Assembly: GCA_013138755.1 (NCBI GenBank)
Contig: WTCC01000184.1
Coordinates: 1-9,100, forward strand
Direction: 5' to 3'
Source of the DNA: Gammaproteobacteria bacterium
GTDB taxonomy: Bacteria; Pseudomonadota; Gammaproteobacteria; SZUA-229
Length of the DNA: 9,100 bases
The notes under the pieces were generated by a model. It was not told the origin of the DNA. It made no database searches and worked only from the letters and a program-made list of their open reading frames with translations. Positions within the stretch are counted from its first letter, which is position 1. Every line of letters begins with the position of its first letter. The position numbers were made by a program, and so were the translations under genes. This document shows, piece by piece, positions 1 through 6,543 of this stretch.

Positions 1-541
1 CGAGTTTGTTTTCGAATAGATACGTCAGGCTATCGTGCGGAACGACCATGCCATTTAGCTTGCTGGTCTGTAGGTAACTGTTACTTTGAAAGTTGAGGGC
101 AGCCCACTGTGTGTCATTGGCGGCCAGACATAAGGCGTCCGGGATGATTTTTTCGATCAGTATATCTGCAGCTTGAAAGTTATCAATAATTAGTTGCAGT
201 GTTGATTTGTTGATACCAACAACATTTGTAGTGTTGCTCGCTTTTGATTTGGAAATTACAAAATGAATATTTTCTATATCATCTGCGATGAATTCTTCAA
301 TTGCGAATGGCACAGCTTTTAGTAATTTTTGCAGATTCTGTGTAGGTAGTTGTAATTCGTTGATATGCAAGCACTGGCTATCGAGCAATACCACAGAGAG
401 ATGTTTGGCAGTAAGATCTTGTAAGTCGACCAGTGGGCCGGTAGTAATCCGGCTGGTTAGCTCGCCTGCATCATTGCATAGAGCCCAGCTTGCCTGGTTA
501 TTGTTTTCTATATTGTAGTGGATGAGTAATGTGTCACTCAT
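1..541 (-). CDS. gspL: GspL, T2SS inner-membrane platform protein (5' part, runs off left edge)
   Basis: Translating the minus strand from the ATG at 541-539 gives 180 codons with no stop, so the C-terminal half lies outside the window. GspL is a bitopic inner-membrane protein. Its cytoplasmic actin-like domain binds the ATPase GspE, and its periplasmic domain binds GspM and the pseudopilus. Only the cytoplasmic domain is seen. The recognisable family stretch is at residues 65-96: LPTQNLQKLLKAVPFAIEEF followed by IADDIENIHFVI, matching the GspL pattern of 'LP...L..A.P..LEE.la.d...lHf'. The transmembrane helix and ferredoxin-like periplasmic domain would follow further left. The gene starts 45 nt after the gspK stop on the same strand, so it belongs to the same operon. 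Its ribosome binding site is weak (GAGA about 10 nt upstream). The call rests on this motif plus gene order; I am confident of the family. Confidence 0.88.
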   Translation of the reverse strand, partial: MSDTLLIHYNIENNNQASWALCNDAGELTSRITTGPLVDLQDLTAKHLSVVLLDSQCLHINELQLPTQNLQKLLKAVPFAIEEFIADDIENIHFVISKSKASNTTNVVGINKSTLQLIIDNFQAADILIEKIIPDALCLAANDTQWAALNFQSNSYLQTSKLNGMVVPHDSLTYLFENKL

Positions 542-586
542 TTGTAGAGTCTCATTGTTGTCGTTCGGTTTGCTGCAGTGTTTTTA

Positions 587-1669
587 TTATAAGGTGCGCT
601 GCGTGCGCGCAATAATTTCTGTTGTGCCTGCAGGGTCGCGAAAAATTATACTGTATGTGATTTTTTTTGCATCGCCAATATTTACTTTGGTTTTAAGCAG
701 GAAATAATCACTGGTAAATGCAAGTTGGTCTCGGTCAGTTTCTCTGATTATAGTACCAACATTACTGCAACTGGTGAAATCCTCGATATTGGTAAATTCT
801 GCGCCATTTTCCCCTCGACAGGAAATGATGTCTTCAGCGATTGCTGTAGTCATCGTGGGTGCCAAAGAGAGTAATACATCTTTGCTGGCCGTGTTGACAT
901 TGATCAACGCAGGTGATGCGTTATCTGTTCTGAAGGCGCATAGTGATGGCCAGTTATCAGTATCGTTTCTAAACGCCTGTGCCAGGGCTAGAATTTTGTT
1001 ATAGGGCGCATAGCTTGGGTTTTCTTGAGAGCTTTCAGCGCCCTTGATCAGGCGTAACTCCGTAATGCTGGTAAGCGGCTGGTTGGCTGTGTAGTAAGGC
1101 TGCTCCAGATTTAAGTAGTAACCGTCTTCGCCGCCATCAGGTGCATCGGTAGTATTGGAGTCGGCATCGATCCAGTCGATAATCGCAGCGATCATGCTTT
1201 TAGGTATGCCATTATTGTTGAACAGGCGTTCTAGTCTGGATCGCGTGATGGGGTTAATTGTAGGGGGCCCTGAGCTTGAGTCTGGGTCAGAATCTGAACT
1301 GGTATCAATTAATGCGTTCAGATTTATGCAAGAGTTGAGGTCGGTGATCTCACCGAGTACTGTGCCGTTCTCAACAGGATAGGTTGCTTCGAATCTCCCT
1401 GATTCTCTTAATGTTGTCATCAGGTCTTCGAAATTATCCTCATTTTCCAGTGTGTCCCGGGTGAAATCTTCGATAAACGACGCGTATATTTCAGCTTGAT
1501 CAAGAGCAACGAGGTTGCCGGTGCGGCGGACATCCAGTTGCAATTGTGTACTGATGGTAATGCTGACGGTGGCAGCGATGGTGACGCTTAATAAGGCAGT
1601 AATGATAGCAACACCAGTCTGATTTTTTCCGGTGATGTGTCTGCGATGATTTTTTTGATGAAAAAACAT
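587..1669 (-). CDS. gspK: GspK, minor pseudopilin at the T2SS pseudopilus tip
   Basis: This 360-aa protein is slightly longer than a typical GspK (about 300-340 aa). GspK is the largest minor pseudopilin and forms the tip complex with GspI and GspJ. The N-terminus has the prepilin peptidase site and helix: cleavage is expected after Gly19 (NQTG/VAIITALL). The residue at +5 is not Glu, as is characteristic of GspK alone among the pseudopilins. The GspK alpha-domain signature is clear at residues 161-209: DWIDAD, then GGEDGYYLNLEQPYYTANQP, then SITELRLIKG. A helix-hairpin-helix-like stretch, INVNTASKDVLLSL, lies near residue 255. Acidic residues in 166-190 are where family members bind calcium. 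A Ser/Asp-rich linker (124-134) is a local oddity. The start lies 5 nt past the gspJ stop with only a weak Shine-Dalgarno, which suggests translational coupling. The product is expected to be cleaved and methylated by the GspO/PilD peptidase, which is not in the window. Confidence 0.95.
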   Translation of the reverse strand: MFFHQKNHRRHITGKNQTGVAIITALLSVTIAATVSITISTQLQLDVRRTGNLVALDQAEIYASFIEDFTRDTLENEDNFEDLMTTLRESGRFEATYPVENGTVLGEITDLNSCINLNALIDTSSDSDPDSSSGPPTINPITRSRLERLFNNNGIPKSMIAAIIDWIDADSNTTDAPDGGEDGYYLNLEQPYYTANQPLTSITELRLIKGAESSQENPSYAPYNKILALAQAFRNDTDNWPSLCAFRTDNASPALINVNTASKDVLLSLAPTMTTAIAEDIISCRGENGAEFTNIEDFTSCSNVGTIIRETDRDQLAFTSDYFLLKTKVNIGDAKKITYSIIFRDPAGTTEIIARTQRTL

Positions 1670-1674
1670 AATGA

Positions 1675-2334
1675 TTATTTGATGGGGTACAGGCGGCGGA
1701 TATCACCCCAGTCATTTAACTGTAGGACGATCTCGATGGCATCAGGTCGTTCAGGTGCTGCTGGCTGGCCATCGATAGCAGGTTCTGCTGCGTTCAGCGG
1801 TGGCCATTGTTGTTGCCATTCTTTATTTTGAGCAAGATAACGAATAGAGATGCTCTCTATATCATCGATGAGCACAGTCTGTTTGGCTTCCATGTTGGGG
1901 CTTCGATCAAGCTGCGGCCAATGCAGTCTGACCAGCTTATCTTCATCGAGACGATAGGCTACGCGGACAAGGCTACTGCGCGCCAATGCTGGAGGACTGC
2001 TACGACCGCCGCGAGTGAACTCGACAAGATAATCAATATTGCTGCCAGCCGCTAGCGGCGGTAGTTGGTTGCCATATTCGTCACGTACGGGGCGTGATAC
2101 TAGTTGTGAAAAATCACGATTTAATACTGAGACTGTCTGTTGTAATTGTTTTAAGCGATGCAGTGCGAGTTTTGATGCTTCACTGTTATCCATTACGTTT
2201 GCTAAGCCGCCATATGCCATGATAGCCATAAGGGCAAAAATAATACTGGCGATGAGTAGCTCTAACAGCGTGAAGCCCTGTTGTTTCGCCAATTTTAACC
2301 GGCTGTTATTGTGTTTGCTTAGGCGCATGTGCAT
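1675..2334 (-). CDS. gspJ: GspJ, minor pseudopilin
   Basis: This 219-aa protein is the normal length for GspJ, which pairs with GspI and GspK in the pseudopilus tip that primes pilus assembly. The leader is basic and cleavage is expected after Gly20 (KQQG/FTLLELLIAS), with the conserved Glu at mature +5 (Glu25) and a hydrophobic helix to about residue 43. The body has the GspJ pattern: RDFSQLVSRPVRDEYGN after the helix, LVEFTRGG near residue 86, VAYRLDEDKLVRLHWPQLDR in the middle, and PDAIEIVLQLNDWGDIRRLY at the C-terminus. The ATG at 2334 overlaps the end of gspI by 29 nt. A second ATG two codons in (2328) is equally possible and would not alter the mature protein. Neither has a good Shine-Dalgarno, so translation is probably coupled to gspI. 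The downstream neighbour is gspK. Confidence 0.95.
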   Translation of the reverse strand: MHMRLSKHNNSRLKLAKQQGFTLLELLIASIIFALMAIMAYGGLANVMDNSEASKLALHRLKQLQQTVSVLNRDFSQLVSRPVRDEYGNQLPPLAAGSNIDYLVEFTRGGRSSPPALARSSLVRVAYRLDEDKLVRLHWPQLDRSPNMEAKQTVLIDDIESISIRYLAQNKEWQQQWPPLNAAEPAIDGQPAAPERPDAIEIVLQLNDWGDIRRLYPIK

Positions 2335-2701
2335 AACCCGTCAGAGTGGTTAAGTTATACTCGTAATTTTTATCAGAAAACACGGTAAAGACGACTTCTC
2401 TTCTATTATTACTATCCGCGAGTTTTGTTGTTTTGCGTATCCAGTACCAGTCGTGATTTGCCATTGAGGTCGAGCCTTTTTTTTCACCGGTGTCTGGAAA
2501 TGTGTCATTGGCATCAATTTCTGCTAATTCATTGAGTGCAACCCAATGCGCCAGTGTTTTTTGCTTTAAGTAGGTCGCGCTGTTAGCTTGTGTGCCTGAT
2601 GTGCTGAGTAGAGCACCTAGTGAGATCGCAATAATGGTGAGTGCCACCATGACCTCGATCAGAGTGAAGCCAGAATGGTGATTACGGAATGTGTATGACA
2701 T
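2306..2701 (-). CDS. gspI: GspI, minor pseudopilin
   Basis: This 131-aa protein is the usual size for GspI, the small minor pseudopilin that forms the core of the GspI-GspJ-GspK tip. The leader is short and cleavage is expected after Gly11 (NHHSG/FTLIEVMVAL), with Glu16 at mature +5. The post-helix family motif is visible: QKTLAHWVALNELAEI at about residues 38-53, matching the GspI 'A.w.A.N.l..l' pattern. A WYWIRKT strand follows. The start is 18 nt after the gspH stop, and no strong Shine-Dalgarno is visible. The 3' end overlaps gspJ in a different frame, a compact arrangement common in this operon. Identity is secure from prepilin type, size and position between gspH and gspJ. Confidence 0.94.
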   Translation of the reverse strand: MSYTFRNHHSGFTLIEVMVALTIIAISLGALLSTSGTQANSATYLKQKTLAHWVALNELAEIDANDTFPDTGEKKGSTSMANHDWYWIRKTTKLADSNNRREVVFTVFSDKNYEYNLTTLTGYAHAPKQTQ

Positions 2702-2719
2702 GTGAGTGCGTGTATAGAA

Positions 2720-3331
2720 CTATAGGTCGCTGATTTCGGTCGATAGCTCGCCGTCAAATGAACCACTGACGATATAACTTATATCAACACCTGGCATATA
2801 AAATCGTGCCTCGAAATCAGGAGCGATCTCGCCACTGGTCAGCAGATAGATGTGCGGGTATATTTTTTTTGCAGTAGTTCCGTCTACGCTGTCGTCAGAA
2901 TCAATAAGTTCGACCTTATCATCGGCTAAAGGCTCAGTCGATAAGTCCACGGCCAGAGGGGAATCTTCCAGTAGTGTTTCAATCTCCATTTTTTCGGGTA
3001 GTTCTCTTTCGCGGAGAATAGTGTCTTGTGTAATCACCTCCCATTGCACATCTGATCGACGTAGAAAGCGGTAGCCATCAATAAAGAATTCGATACCGTA
3101 CTCTTCTCCTCGTAAAATAGACTCTTCCAGTGCCAGTTCGACTAAACGCTCAAGACGCCTGGCCTCTTCTTTGATGGCGTCTTCAGGCGCGTTGCCGCGG
3201 ATAGCAAGCGTTGTGTAAGTGAAGAGAATCGCAACGATAACAATAACAACAATCAACTCCAACAGAGTGAATCCGTTCTGCTGGAACGGGTGTTGTACTT
3301 TAAGTTTTGTGGCGAAGTTTGATTGCATCAT
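2720..3331 (-). CDS. gspH: GspH, minor pseudopilin
   Basis: This 203-aa protein is at the upper end of the usual GspH length. GspH is a minor pseudopilin thought to join the GspIJK tip to the GspG shaft. Cleavage is expected after Gly20 (FQQNG/FTLLELIVVI), with Glu25 at mature +5. The amphipathic helix after the membrane segment (EEARRLERLVELALEESILR, residues 57-76) and the following GEEYGIEFFIDGYRFL strand pair are typical of GspH/FimT-type pseudopilins. The acidic region at about 115-150 (ED, DD and DSDD clusters) probably forms a loop. The start is well supported: GGAG at 3343-3340 lies 8 nt upstream of the tandem ATG ATG. The gene is 41 nt downstream of gspG. GspG is excluded because the calcium-loop GADG motif is missing. 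Confidence 0.92.
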   Translation of the reverse strand: MMQSNFATKLKVQHPFQQNGFTLLELIVVIVIVAILFTYTTLAIRGNAPEDAIKEEARRLERLVELALEESILRGEEYGIEFFIDGYRFLRRSDVQWEVITQDTILRERELPEKMEIETLLEDSPLAVDLSTEPLADDKVELIDSDDSVDGTTAKKIYPHIYLLTSGEIAPDFEARFYMPGVDISYIVSGSFDGELSTEISDL

Positions 3332-3372
3332 ATTGCAAACTCCGTTACCTGAAAATATTGTTTGTGGGCGGT

Positions 3373-3825
3373 TTAATTTTTATCGTTGGAGCTGATGTCT
3401 TTATTTGGGCCTTCGCCGCCCTCGCTGCCGTCAGCACCGTAGGTATATACTACGATGTTGCCACCGTCATTATCGTATAGATAATCATTGCCCCAGGGGT
3501 CGTTATTTAATTTTTTGATGTAGCCACCCTGTTTCCAGTTTGCAGGTGAAGATGATGGTGAGCTAATCAGCGCATCTAAACCTTCGTCAGTTGATGGATA
3601 AGTGAAATTATCTAAACGATAAAGGTCCATCGCACTTTCTAGCGCACGGATGTCATTTTTTGCTTTTGCGGTACGTGCTTTGTCTGGATTGTCCATGATA
3701 CGAGGAACGACTACACTGGCTAAGATGCCGATGATGACCACCACCACCATGATTTCGATCAAGGTAAAACCAGACTGTTTTTTAATTTGTTTGCTAGGGT
3801 TAATTTTTACTGTTTGATAAAGCAC
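3373..3825 (-). CDS. gspG: GspG, major pseudopilin (GTG start)
   Basis: GspG is the major pseudopilin that polymerises in the periplasm into the piston-like pseudopilus driving secretion. The protein is 150 aa, a standard length. Cleavage is expected after Gly19 (IKKQSG/FTLIEIMVVVVIIG), with Glu24 at mature +5. Family signatures follow in order: PRIMDNPDKARTAKAKNDIR (41-60), LESAMDLYRLDNFTYPSTDE (62-81), WKQGGYIKKLNNDPWGNDY (97-115) and GADGSEGGEGPNKDI (130-144), the last being the calcium-binding loop region. The loop just before GADG is unusual: it reads DNDGGNIVVYTY rather than the common PG..GE.D..S pattern. The tail ends SSNDKN instead of the common G.W. The start is GTG at 3825-3823, with GGAG at 3836-3833 lying 7 nt upstream and no in-frame ATG further up. 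It is the first gene of the minus-strand operon, with a candidate promoter at 3915-3943. Confidence 0.96.
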   Translation of the reverse strand: MLYQTVKINPSKQIKKQSGFTLIEIMVVVVIIGILASVVVPRIMDNPDKARTAKAKNDIRALESAMDLYRLDNFTYPSTDEGLDALISSPSSSPANWKQGGYIKKLNNDPWGNDYLYDNDGGNIVVYTYGADGSEGGEGPNKDISSNDKN

Positions 3826-3842
3826 GTAAAAGCTCCAATGAA

Positions 3843-3859
3843 TGCAACTCTATGTTGCA
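3843..3859. repeat. Short inverted repeat in the gspG leader
   Basis: TGCAAC (3843-3848) and GTTGCA (3854-3859) form a perfect 6-bp inverted repeat around a 5-nt centre. It lies between the candidate gspG promoter and the gspG Shine-Dalgarno, so it would be in the 5' untranslated leader. It could be a small RNA hairpin or a protein-binding site. There is no U tract, so it is not an obvious terminator. The structure is seen directly; a role is not shown. Confidence 0.4.
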
Positions 3860-3914
3860 CGGGTTAATTGCTTTAAACTGTAATATTCAGTAAAAGCACT
3901 AAAAAATCGTTCAG

Positions 3915-3943
3915 ATAATATCAAATGCAAGGCTAACTGCCTA
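3915..3943 (-). promoter_or_regulatory. Candidate extended -10 promoter of the gspGHIJKL operon
   Basis: On the minus strand, TAGGCA (3943-3938, 4/6 to the -35 consensus) is followed by a 17-bp spacer and TATTAT (3920-3915, 5/6 to the -10). The spacer ends in TGA, giving the extended -10 form TGnTATTAT. Transcription would start near 3908, leaving a leader of about 80 nt before the gspG GTG. The -35 ends only 5 bp from the rrtA ATG on the other strand. On the plus strand, GATAAT (3914-3919) overlaps the same bases but has no convincing -35, so I do not call an rrtA promoter. The assignment is by pattern only. Confidence 0.45.
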
Positions 3944-3948
3944 TTACA

Positions 3949-4554
3949 ATGACACTACCTAAGCTATCAAAGTTTCGTTATCAGTACCATTCTAGTCATA
4001 TTCTCTGGTTTGTCCTATTTTTAGTTTCATTTTCTTTGCAGGCATTTGAATGGGTAGATGCCTGGCGATTTAATCGAGGCTTAGTTGAGCAAGGAAAAGT
4101 CTGGTTGTTGTTCAGCGGTCATATCGTGCATTTAAATTGGTCGCATTGGCTGTTAAATATGGCGGGTCTGGCGATAGTGGCTTTTTTCTTTAGCTCGCAC
4201 GCAACCTTTTCGCAATGGTTTTCGGTAGTTGTGGTTTCATCCTGTGTGATAAGTGCCGGCTTGTGGTGGGGAATGCCAGGCATACACTTCTATGTGGGAT
4301 TGTCGGGTGTACTGCATGGTCTGTTTCTATATGGCGCCCTGCGTGAAATTCGATTTTATCCCATGAGTGGTTATGTGTTGCTGGCGGTATTGATTGCCAA
4401 ACTAGTTTGGGAGTTTTTTAATGGTGCACTACCTGGCTCAGAAGATATGGCTGGAGGGCGGGTGTTAACTGAAGCGCATTTATTGGGTGCTATTGGCGGT
4501 ATTTTGGTGTGGCTTTCAGAATGGCTGAAGTGCATAGTGGTGAAGAATCCGTGA
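3949..4554 (+). CDS. rrtA: Rhombosortase, rhomboid-family intramembrane serine protease
   Basis: This is a 201-aa, highly hydrophobic protein with about six predicted membrane helices (near 17-34, 66-83, 87-106, 113-131, 139-156 and 172-190). Rhomboid catalytic features are present. GLSGVLHG at 117-124 carries the nucleophile Ser119. EAHLLGAIGG carries the partner His177. HLNWSHWLLNMAG (61-73) matches the rhomboid 'H....H...N' segment, with Asn70 as the likely oxyanion residue. Size, single-domain form and the GLSGVLHG variant fit rhombosortase rather than GlpG, which has an extra N-terminal cytoplasmic domain. Rhombosortases cleave the C-terminal GlyGly-CTERM anchor of exported proteins, several of which are T2SS substrates in Vibrio cholerae. 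The gene lies between the two T2SS arms and is divergent from gspG. Its ATG has only a distant AAGG (16 nt upstream), so initiation looks weak, but no better start exists. Rhomboid identity is firm; the rhombosortase subtype is an inference from motif and context. Confidence 0.85.
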   Translation: MTLPKLSKFRYQYHSSHILWFVLFLVSFSLQAFEWVDAWRFNRGLVEQGKVWLLFSGHIVHLNWSHWLLNMAGLAIVAFFFSSHATFSQWFSVVVVSSCVISAGLWWGMPGIHFYVGLSGVLHGLFLYGALREIRFYPMSGYVLLAVLIAKLVWEFFNGALPGSEDMAGGRVLTEAHLLGAIGGILVWLSEWLKCIVVKNP

Positions 4555-4575
4555 GAGCACAGATTGCATCTTTTA

Positions 4576-4604
4576 TTGGCACAAATTACACTGCGTAATA
4601 TGAT
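4576..4604 (+). promoter_or_regulatory. Candidate sigma70 promoter of metXW
   Basis: TTGGCA (4576-4581) and TATGAT (4599-4604) each match 5 of 6 consensus bases and are separated by exactly 17 bp. Transcription would start near 4611, about 25 nt before the metX ATG. The leader is too short for a SAM or other riboswitch. This is the best-matching promoter in the window and suggests that metXW is expressed independently of rrtA. Confidence 0.6.
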
Positions 4605-4635
4605 GAAAATCCTGAACATAAGGTTGTGTCTTTAA

Positions 4636-5781
4636 ATGCCTGAAACTATTGCAGACGATTCTGTCGGAATTGTTGAAATAAAAATTATCCATTTTGATGA
4701 AGTATTAACGCTGGAATGCGATAAAACTCTGACCGAGTATGATATTGCTTACGAAACTTATGGTGAGCTTAATGCAGATGCCAGTAATGCCATCTTGATC
4801 TGTCACGCATTATCTGGAGACCAGCATGCTGCGGGTTATTACAGCATGGATGATAAAAAACCGGGTTGGTGGGATAGCGCGATAGGTCCAGGCAAAACGA
4901 TAGATACTAATCGATTTTTTGTGGTCAGCATTAATAATCTCGGTGGTTGCAAGGGTTCAAGTGGTCCCAATACAATCAACCCGGAAACGGGTAAATATTG
5001 GGGGCCTGATTTTCCGATTGTTACGGTTAAAGATTGGGTGAAATGCCAATTTCGCTTCATGAGGTCGCTCGATATAGATAACTGGTGTGCTGTAATCGGC
5101 GGTAGCCTGGGTGGTATGCAGGTGTTGCAGTGGACGATTGATTACCCGAGTTTAGTGCGGCATGCCGTTGTTATTGCGGCGGCGCCTAAACTTTCAGCTC
5201 AGAATATAGCGTTTAATGAAGTGGCGCGTCAGTCGATAATGTCAGACCCTGATTTTTGTGATGGGCATTATTTAGAAAATAAAACGATTCCACGCCGTGG
5301 CCTGATGCTGGCGCGAATGCTAGGACATATTACTTATCTGTCTGATGATGCCATGCGCGATAAATTTGGCCGTGAGTTGCGAGAAGGTAAACTAAATTTT
5401 GGTTTTGATGTGGATTTTCAGGTTGAGAGTTATCTGCGTTATCAGGGACGTTCATTTGTCGATCGTTTTGATGCTAATACCTACTTGCTAATGACGAAGA
5501 CGCTGGACTATTTTGACCCGGCTCGTGAGTATGACGATAATCTGGCGTTAGCTTTAAAGCAGACTGACGCTGAATTCCTTGTTATCTCGTTTACCTCCGA
5601 CTGGCGGTTTGCACCCGATCGCTCACAAGAGATTGTTAAAGCGTTATTACAGGCTGAAAAGCGTGTTAGTTATGTCGAGATCGATGCTAATCAGGGGCAT
5701 GATGCTTTTTTAATTCCTATTCCACATTACATGAATGTTTTTGGTTCGTACATGCAAAATATCGCTGAGGATTTGTCATGA
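4636..5781 (+). CDS. metX: MetX homoserine O-acyltransferase (probably succinyl-CoA type)
   Basis: MetX acylates the hydroxyl of L-homoserine from an acyl-CoA, the first committed step of methionine synthesis in the cytoplasm. The 381-aa alpha/beta-hydrolase is full length. The catalytic triad is visible: Ser157 in GGSLGGMQ, Asp322 in FTSDWRF and His355 in NQGHDAF. Other family blocks are [13 protein letters not shown] (55-67), [12 protein letters not shown] (100-111), [17 protein letters not shown] (183-199) and [11 protein letters not shown] (230-240). The sequence closely resembles the Pseudomonas MetX type. That group carries DWRF after the catalytic Asp and is known or annotated as succinyl-CoA-using (MetXS), so O-succinylation is more likely than O-acetylation here; this is an inference. 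The ATG has TAAGG at 4619-4623, 12 nt upstream, a slightly long spacing. The gene has its own promoter and its stop overlaps the metW start (ATGA). Confidence 0.95.
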   Translation: MPETIADDSVGIVEIKIIHFDEVLTLECDKTLTEYDIAYETYGELNADASNAILICHALSGDQHAAGYYSMDDKKPGWWDSAIGPGKTIDTNRFFVVSINNLGGCKGSSGPNTINPETGKYWGPDFPIVTVKDWVKCQFRFMRSLDIDNWCAVIGGSLGGMQVLQWTIDYPSLVRHAVVIAAAPKLSAQNIAFNEVARQSIMSDPDFCDGHYLENKTIPRRGLMLARMLGHITYLSDDAMRDKFGRELREGKLNFGFDVDFQVESYLRYQGRSFVDRFDANTYLLMTKTLDYFDPAREYDDNLALALKQTDAEFLVISFTSDWRFAPDRSQEIVKALLQAEKRVSYVEIDANQGHDAFLIPIPHYMNVFGSYMQNIAEDLS

Positions 5782-6425
5782 GTATGGCAATTGAGCATCT
5801 GCAAGGAATGAGTAAAGAGGGTTTGCGTGCAGATCTGGAGATTATTTCTGGATGGATAAAACCAGGCACCAAGGTGCTCGATCTGGGGTGTGGCGACGGT
5901 ACCTTGCTGGCCTACTTACGTGATGAGTATAATGTTTTGGGGTATGGGCTTGAGATTGACCCGTTTAATATTGAAGTCTGTGTTGAAAAAAATATCAATG
6001 TTATTCAGGCTAATCTAAACAATGGTTTGAAGGCGTACTTCTCGGATAAGACCTTTGACAGTGTGATAATGACTCAAACACTGCAAGCGACAGAGCAACC
6101 TGACCTGTTAATCGAAGAAATGCTCCGAGTAGGTGGTGAAGGTATCGTTACTTTTCCTAATATGGCGCATTGGAGCGCACGTTTGCAGTTGGGTTTGGGT
6201 GGTATTATGCCGGTAACAAAAAACCTTCCAAACCAATGGTTTAATACGCCAAACGTGCATCTTTGCACGCTCAGCGACTTTGAAGTGCTCTGCCAAAAGC
6301 ACGATATTCAAATTTTAGAGCGTGCAGTAGTGGATCATCGCCATAACAGGGGGGGGTGGTTAACGAATATGTTTCCTAATCTACTCGGTGAAATTGCGAT
6401 ATACCGTTTCTGCCGTAATCAGTAA
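5778..6425 (+). CDS. metW: MetW, methyltransferase-like methionine biosynthesis protein
   Basis: This 215-aa class I SAM-dependent methyltransferase-fold protein belongs to the MetW family. Family members nearly always follow metX and are needed for, or stimulate, homoserine acyltransferase in bacteria where this was tested. The SAM-binding motif I is [15 protein letters not shown] (34-48), followed by YGLEIDP (59-65). [20 protein letters not shown] lies near residue 95 and [20 protein letters not shown] near 152, both typical of Met[13 protein letters not shown] closes the C-terminus. The start at 5778 overlaps the metX stop by 4 nt and has TGAGGA at 5766-5771, 6 nt upstream. It adds 16 residues ahead of the LRADLEII segment, where many homologues begin. 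Alternative ATGs at 5784 and 5808 are in frame, but the one at 5808 has its AAGGA directly adjacent, too close to work well. The gene is translationally coupled to metX. Confidence 0.93.
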   Translation: MSMAIEHLQGMSKEGLRADLEIISGWIKPGTKVLDLGCGDGTLLAYLRDEYNVLGYGLEIDPFNIEVCVEKNINVIQANLNNGLKAYFSDKTFDSVIMTQTLQATEQPDLLIEEMLRVGGEGIVTFPNMAHWSARLQLGLGGIMPVTKNLPNQWFNTPNVHLCTLSDFEVLCQKHDIQILERAVVDHRHNRGGWLTNMFPNLLGEIAIYRFCRNQ

Positions 6426-6473
6426 TCACCCTTAAAAGTAAACTTTCATCTGGTTTATACGTCATACCTAGCA

Positions 6474-6502
6474 CATATTTTTACATCAATCGTGAAAATA
6501 TG
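6474..6502. repeat. Inverted repeat between metW and gspC
   Basis: The left arm 6474-6484 (CATATTTTTAC) and the right arm 6492-6502 (GTGAAAATATG) pair over 11 positions with one T-G wobble, around a 7-nt loop. Eight outer pairs are perfect. The stem is AT-rich and is not followed by a T run, so it is a poor match to an intrinsic terminator. It starts 49 nt past the metW stop and ends 44 nt before the gspC candidate -10. It may be a 3' hairpin of the metXW mRNA or an operator for gspCD. The role is not established. Confidence 0.5.
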
Positions 6503-6517
6503 ACGTTAATTCACTCG

Positions 6518-6530
6518 ATTGCTCAGCAAT
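6518..6530. promoter_or_regulatory. 13-bp palindrome upstream of the gspC -10, possible operator
   Basis: ATTGCT (6518-6523), a central C, and AGCAAT (6525-6530) form a perfect palindrome. It covers the positions where a -35 would sit relative to the candidate -10 at 6547. No good -35 hexamer is present there, so a regulator bound at this site could act directly on the promoter. I do not recognise it as the box of a known regulator. Confidence 0.35.
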
Positions 6531-6543
6531 GCAAGACAGAGAC

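Noticed and set aside
288..707. Two plus-strand open frames opposite gspL and the gspK-gspL junction
   Set aside because: The minus strand encodes recognisable GspL and GspK through this stretch. The plus-strand frames have no family resemblance.
2039..2353. Plus-strand open frame of 104 codons opposite gspJ/gspI
   Set aside because: It lies antisense to well-identified genes, has no recognisable domain or ribosome binding site, and its composition is that expected from the opposite strand of gspJ.
4555..4635. A riboswitch upstream of metX
   Set aside because: The gap is only 81 bp and the candidate promoter leaves about 25 nt of leader, too short for a SAM-type riboswitch. No conserved helices are seen.
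3949..6425. rrtA-metX-metW as a horizontally acquired cassette
   Set aside because: There are no repeats at the borders, no integrase or transposase, and no visible shift in base or codon use relative to the flanking gsp genes.
6435..6446. AAAGT/ACTTT inverted repeat just after metW as a terminator
   Set aside because: The stem is only 5 bp, almost all A-T, has a 2-nt loop and no T run, so it would not form a stable terminator.
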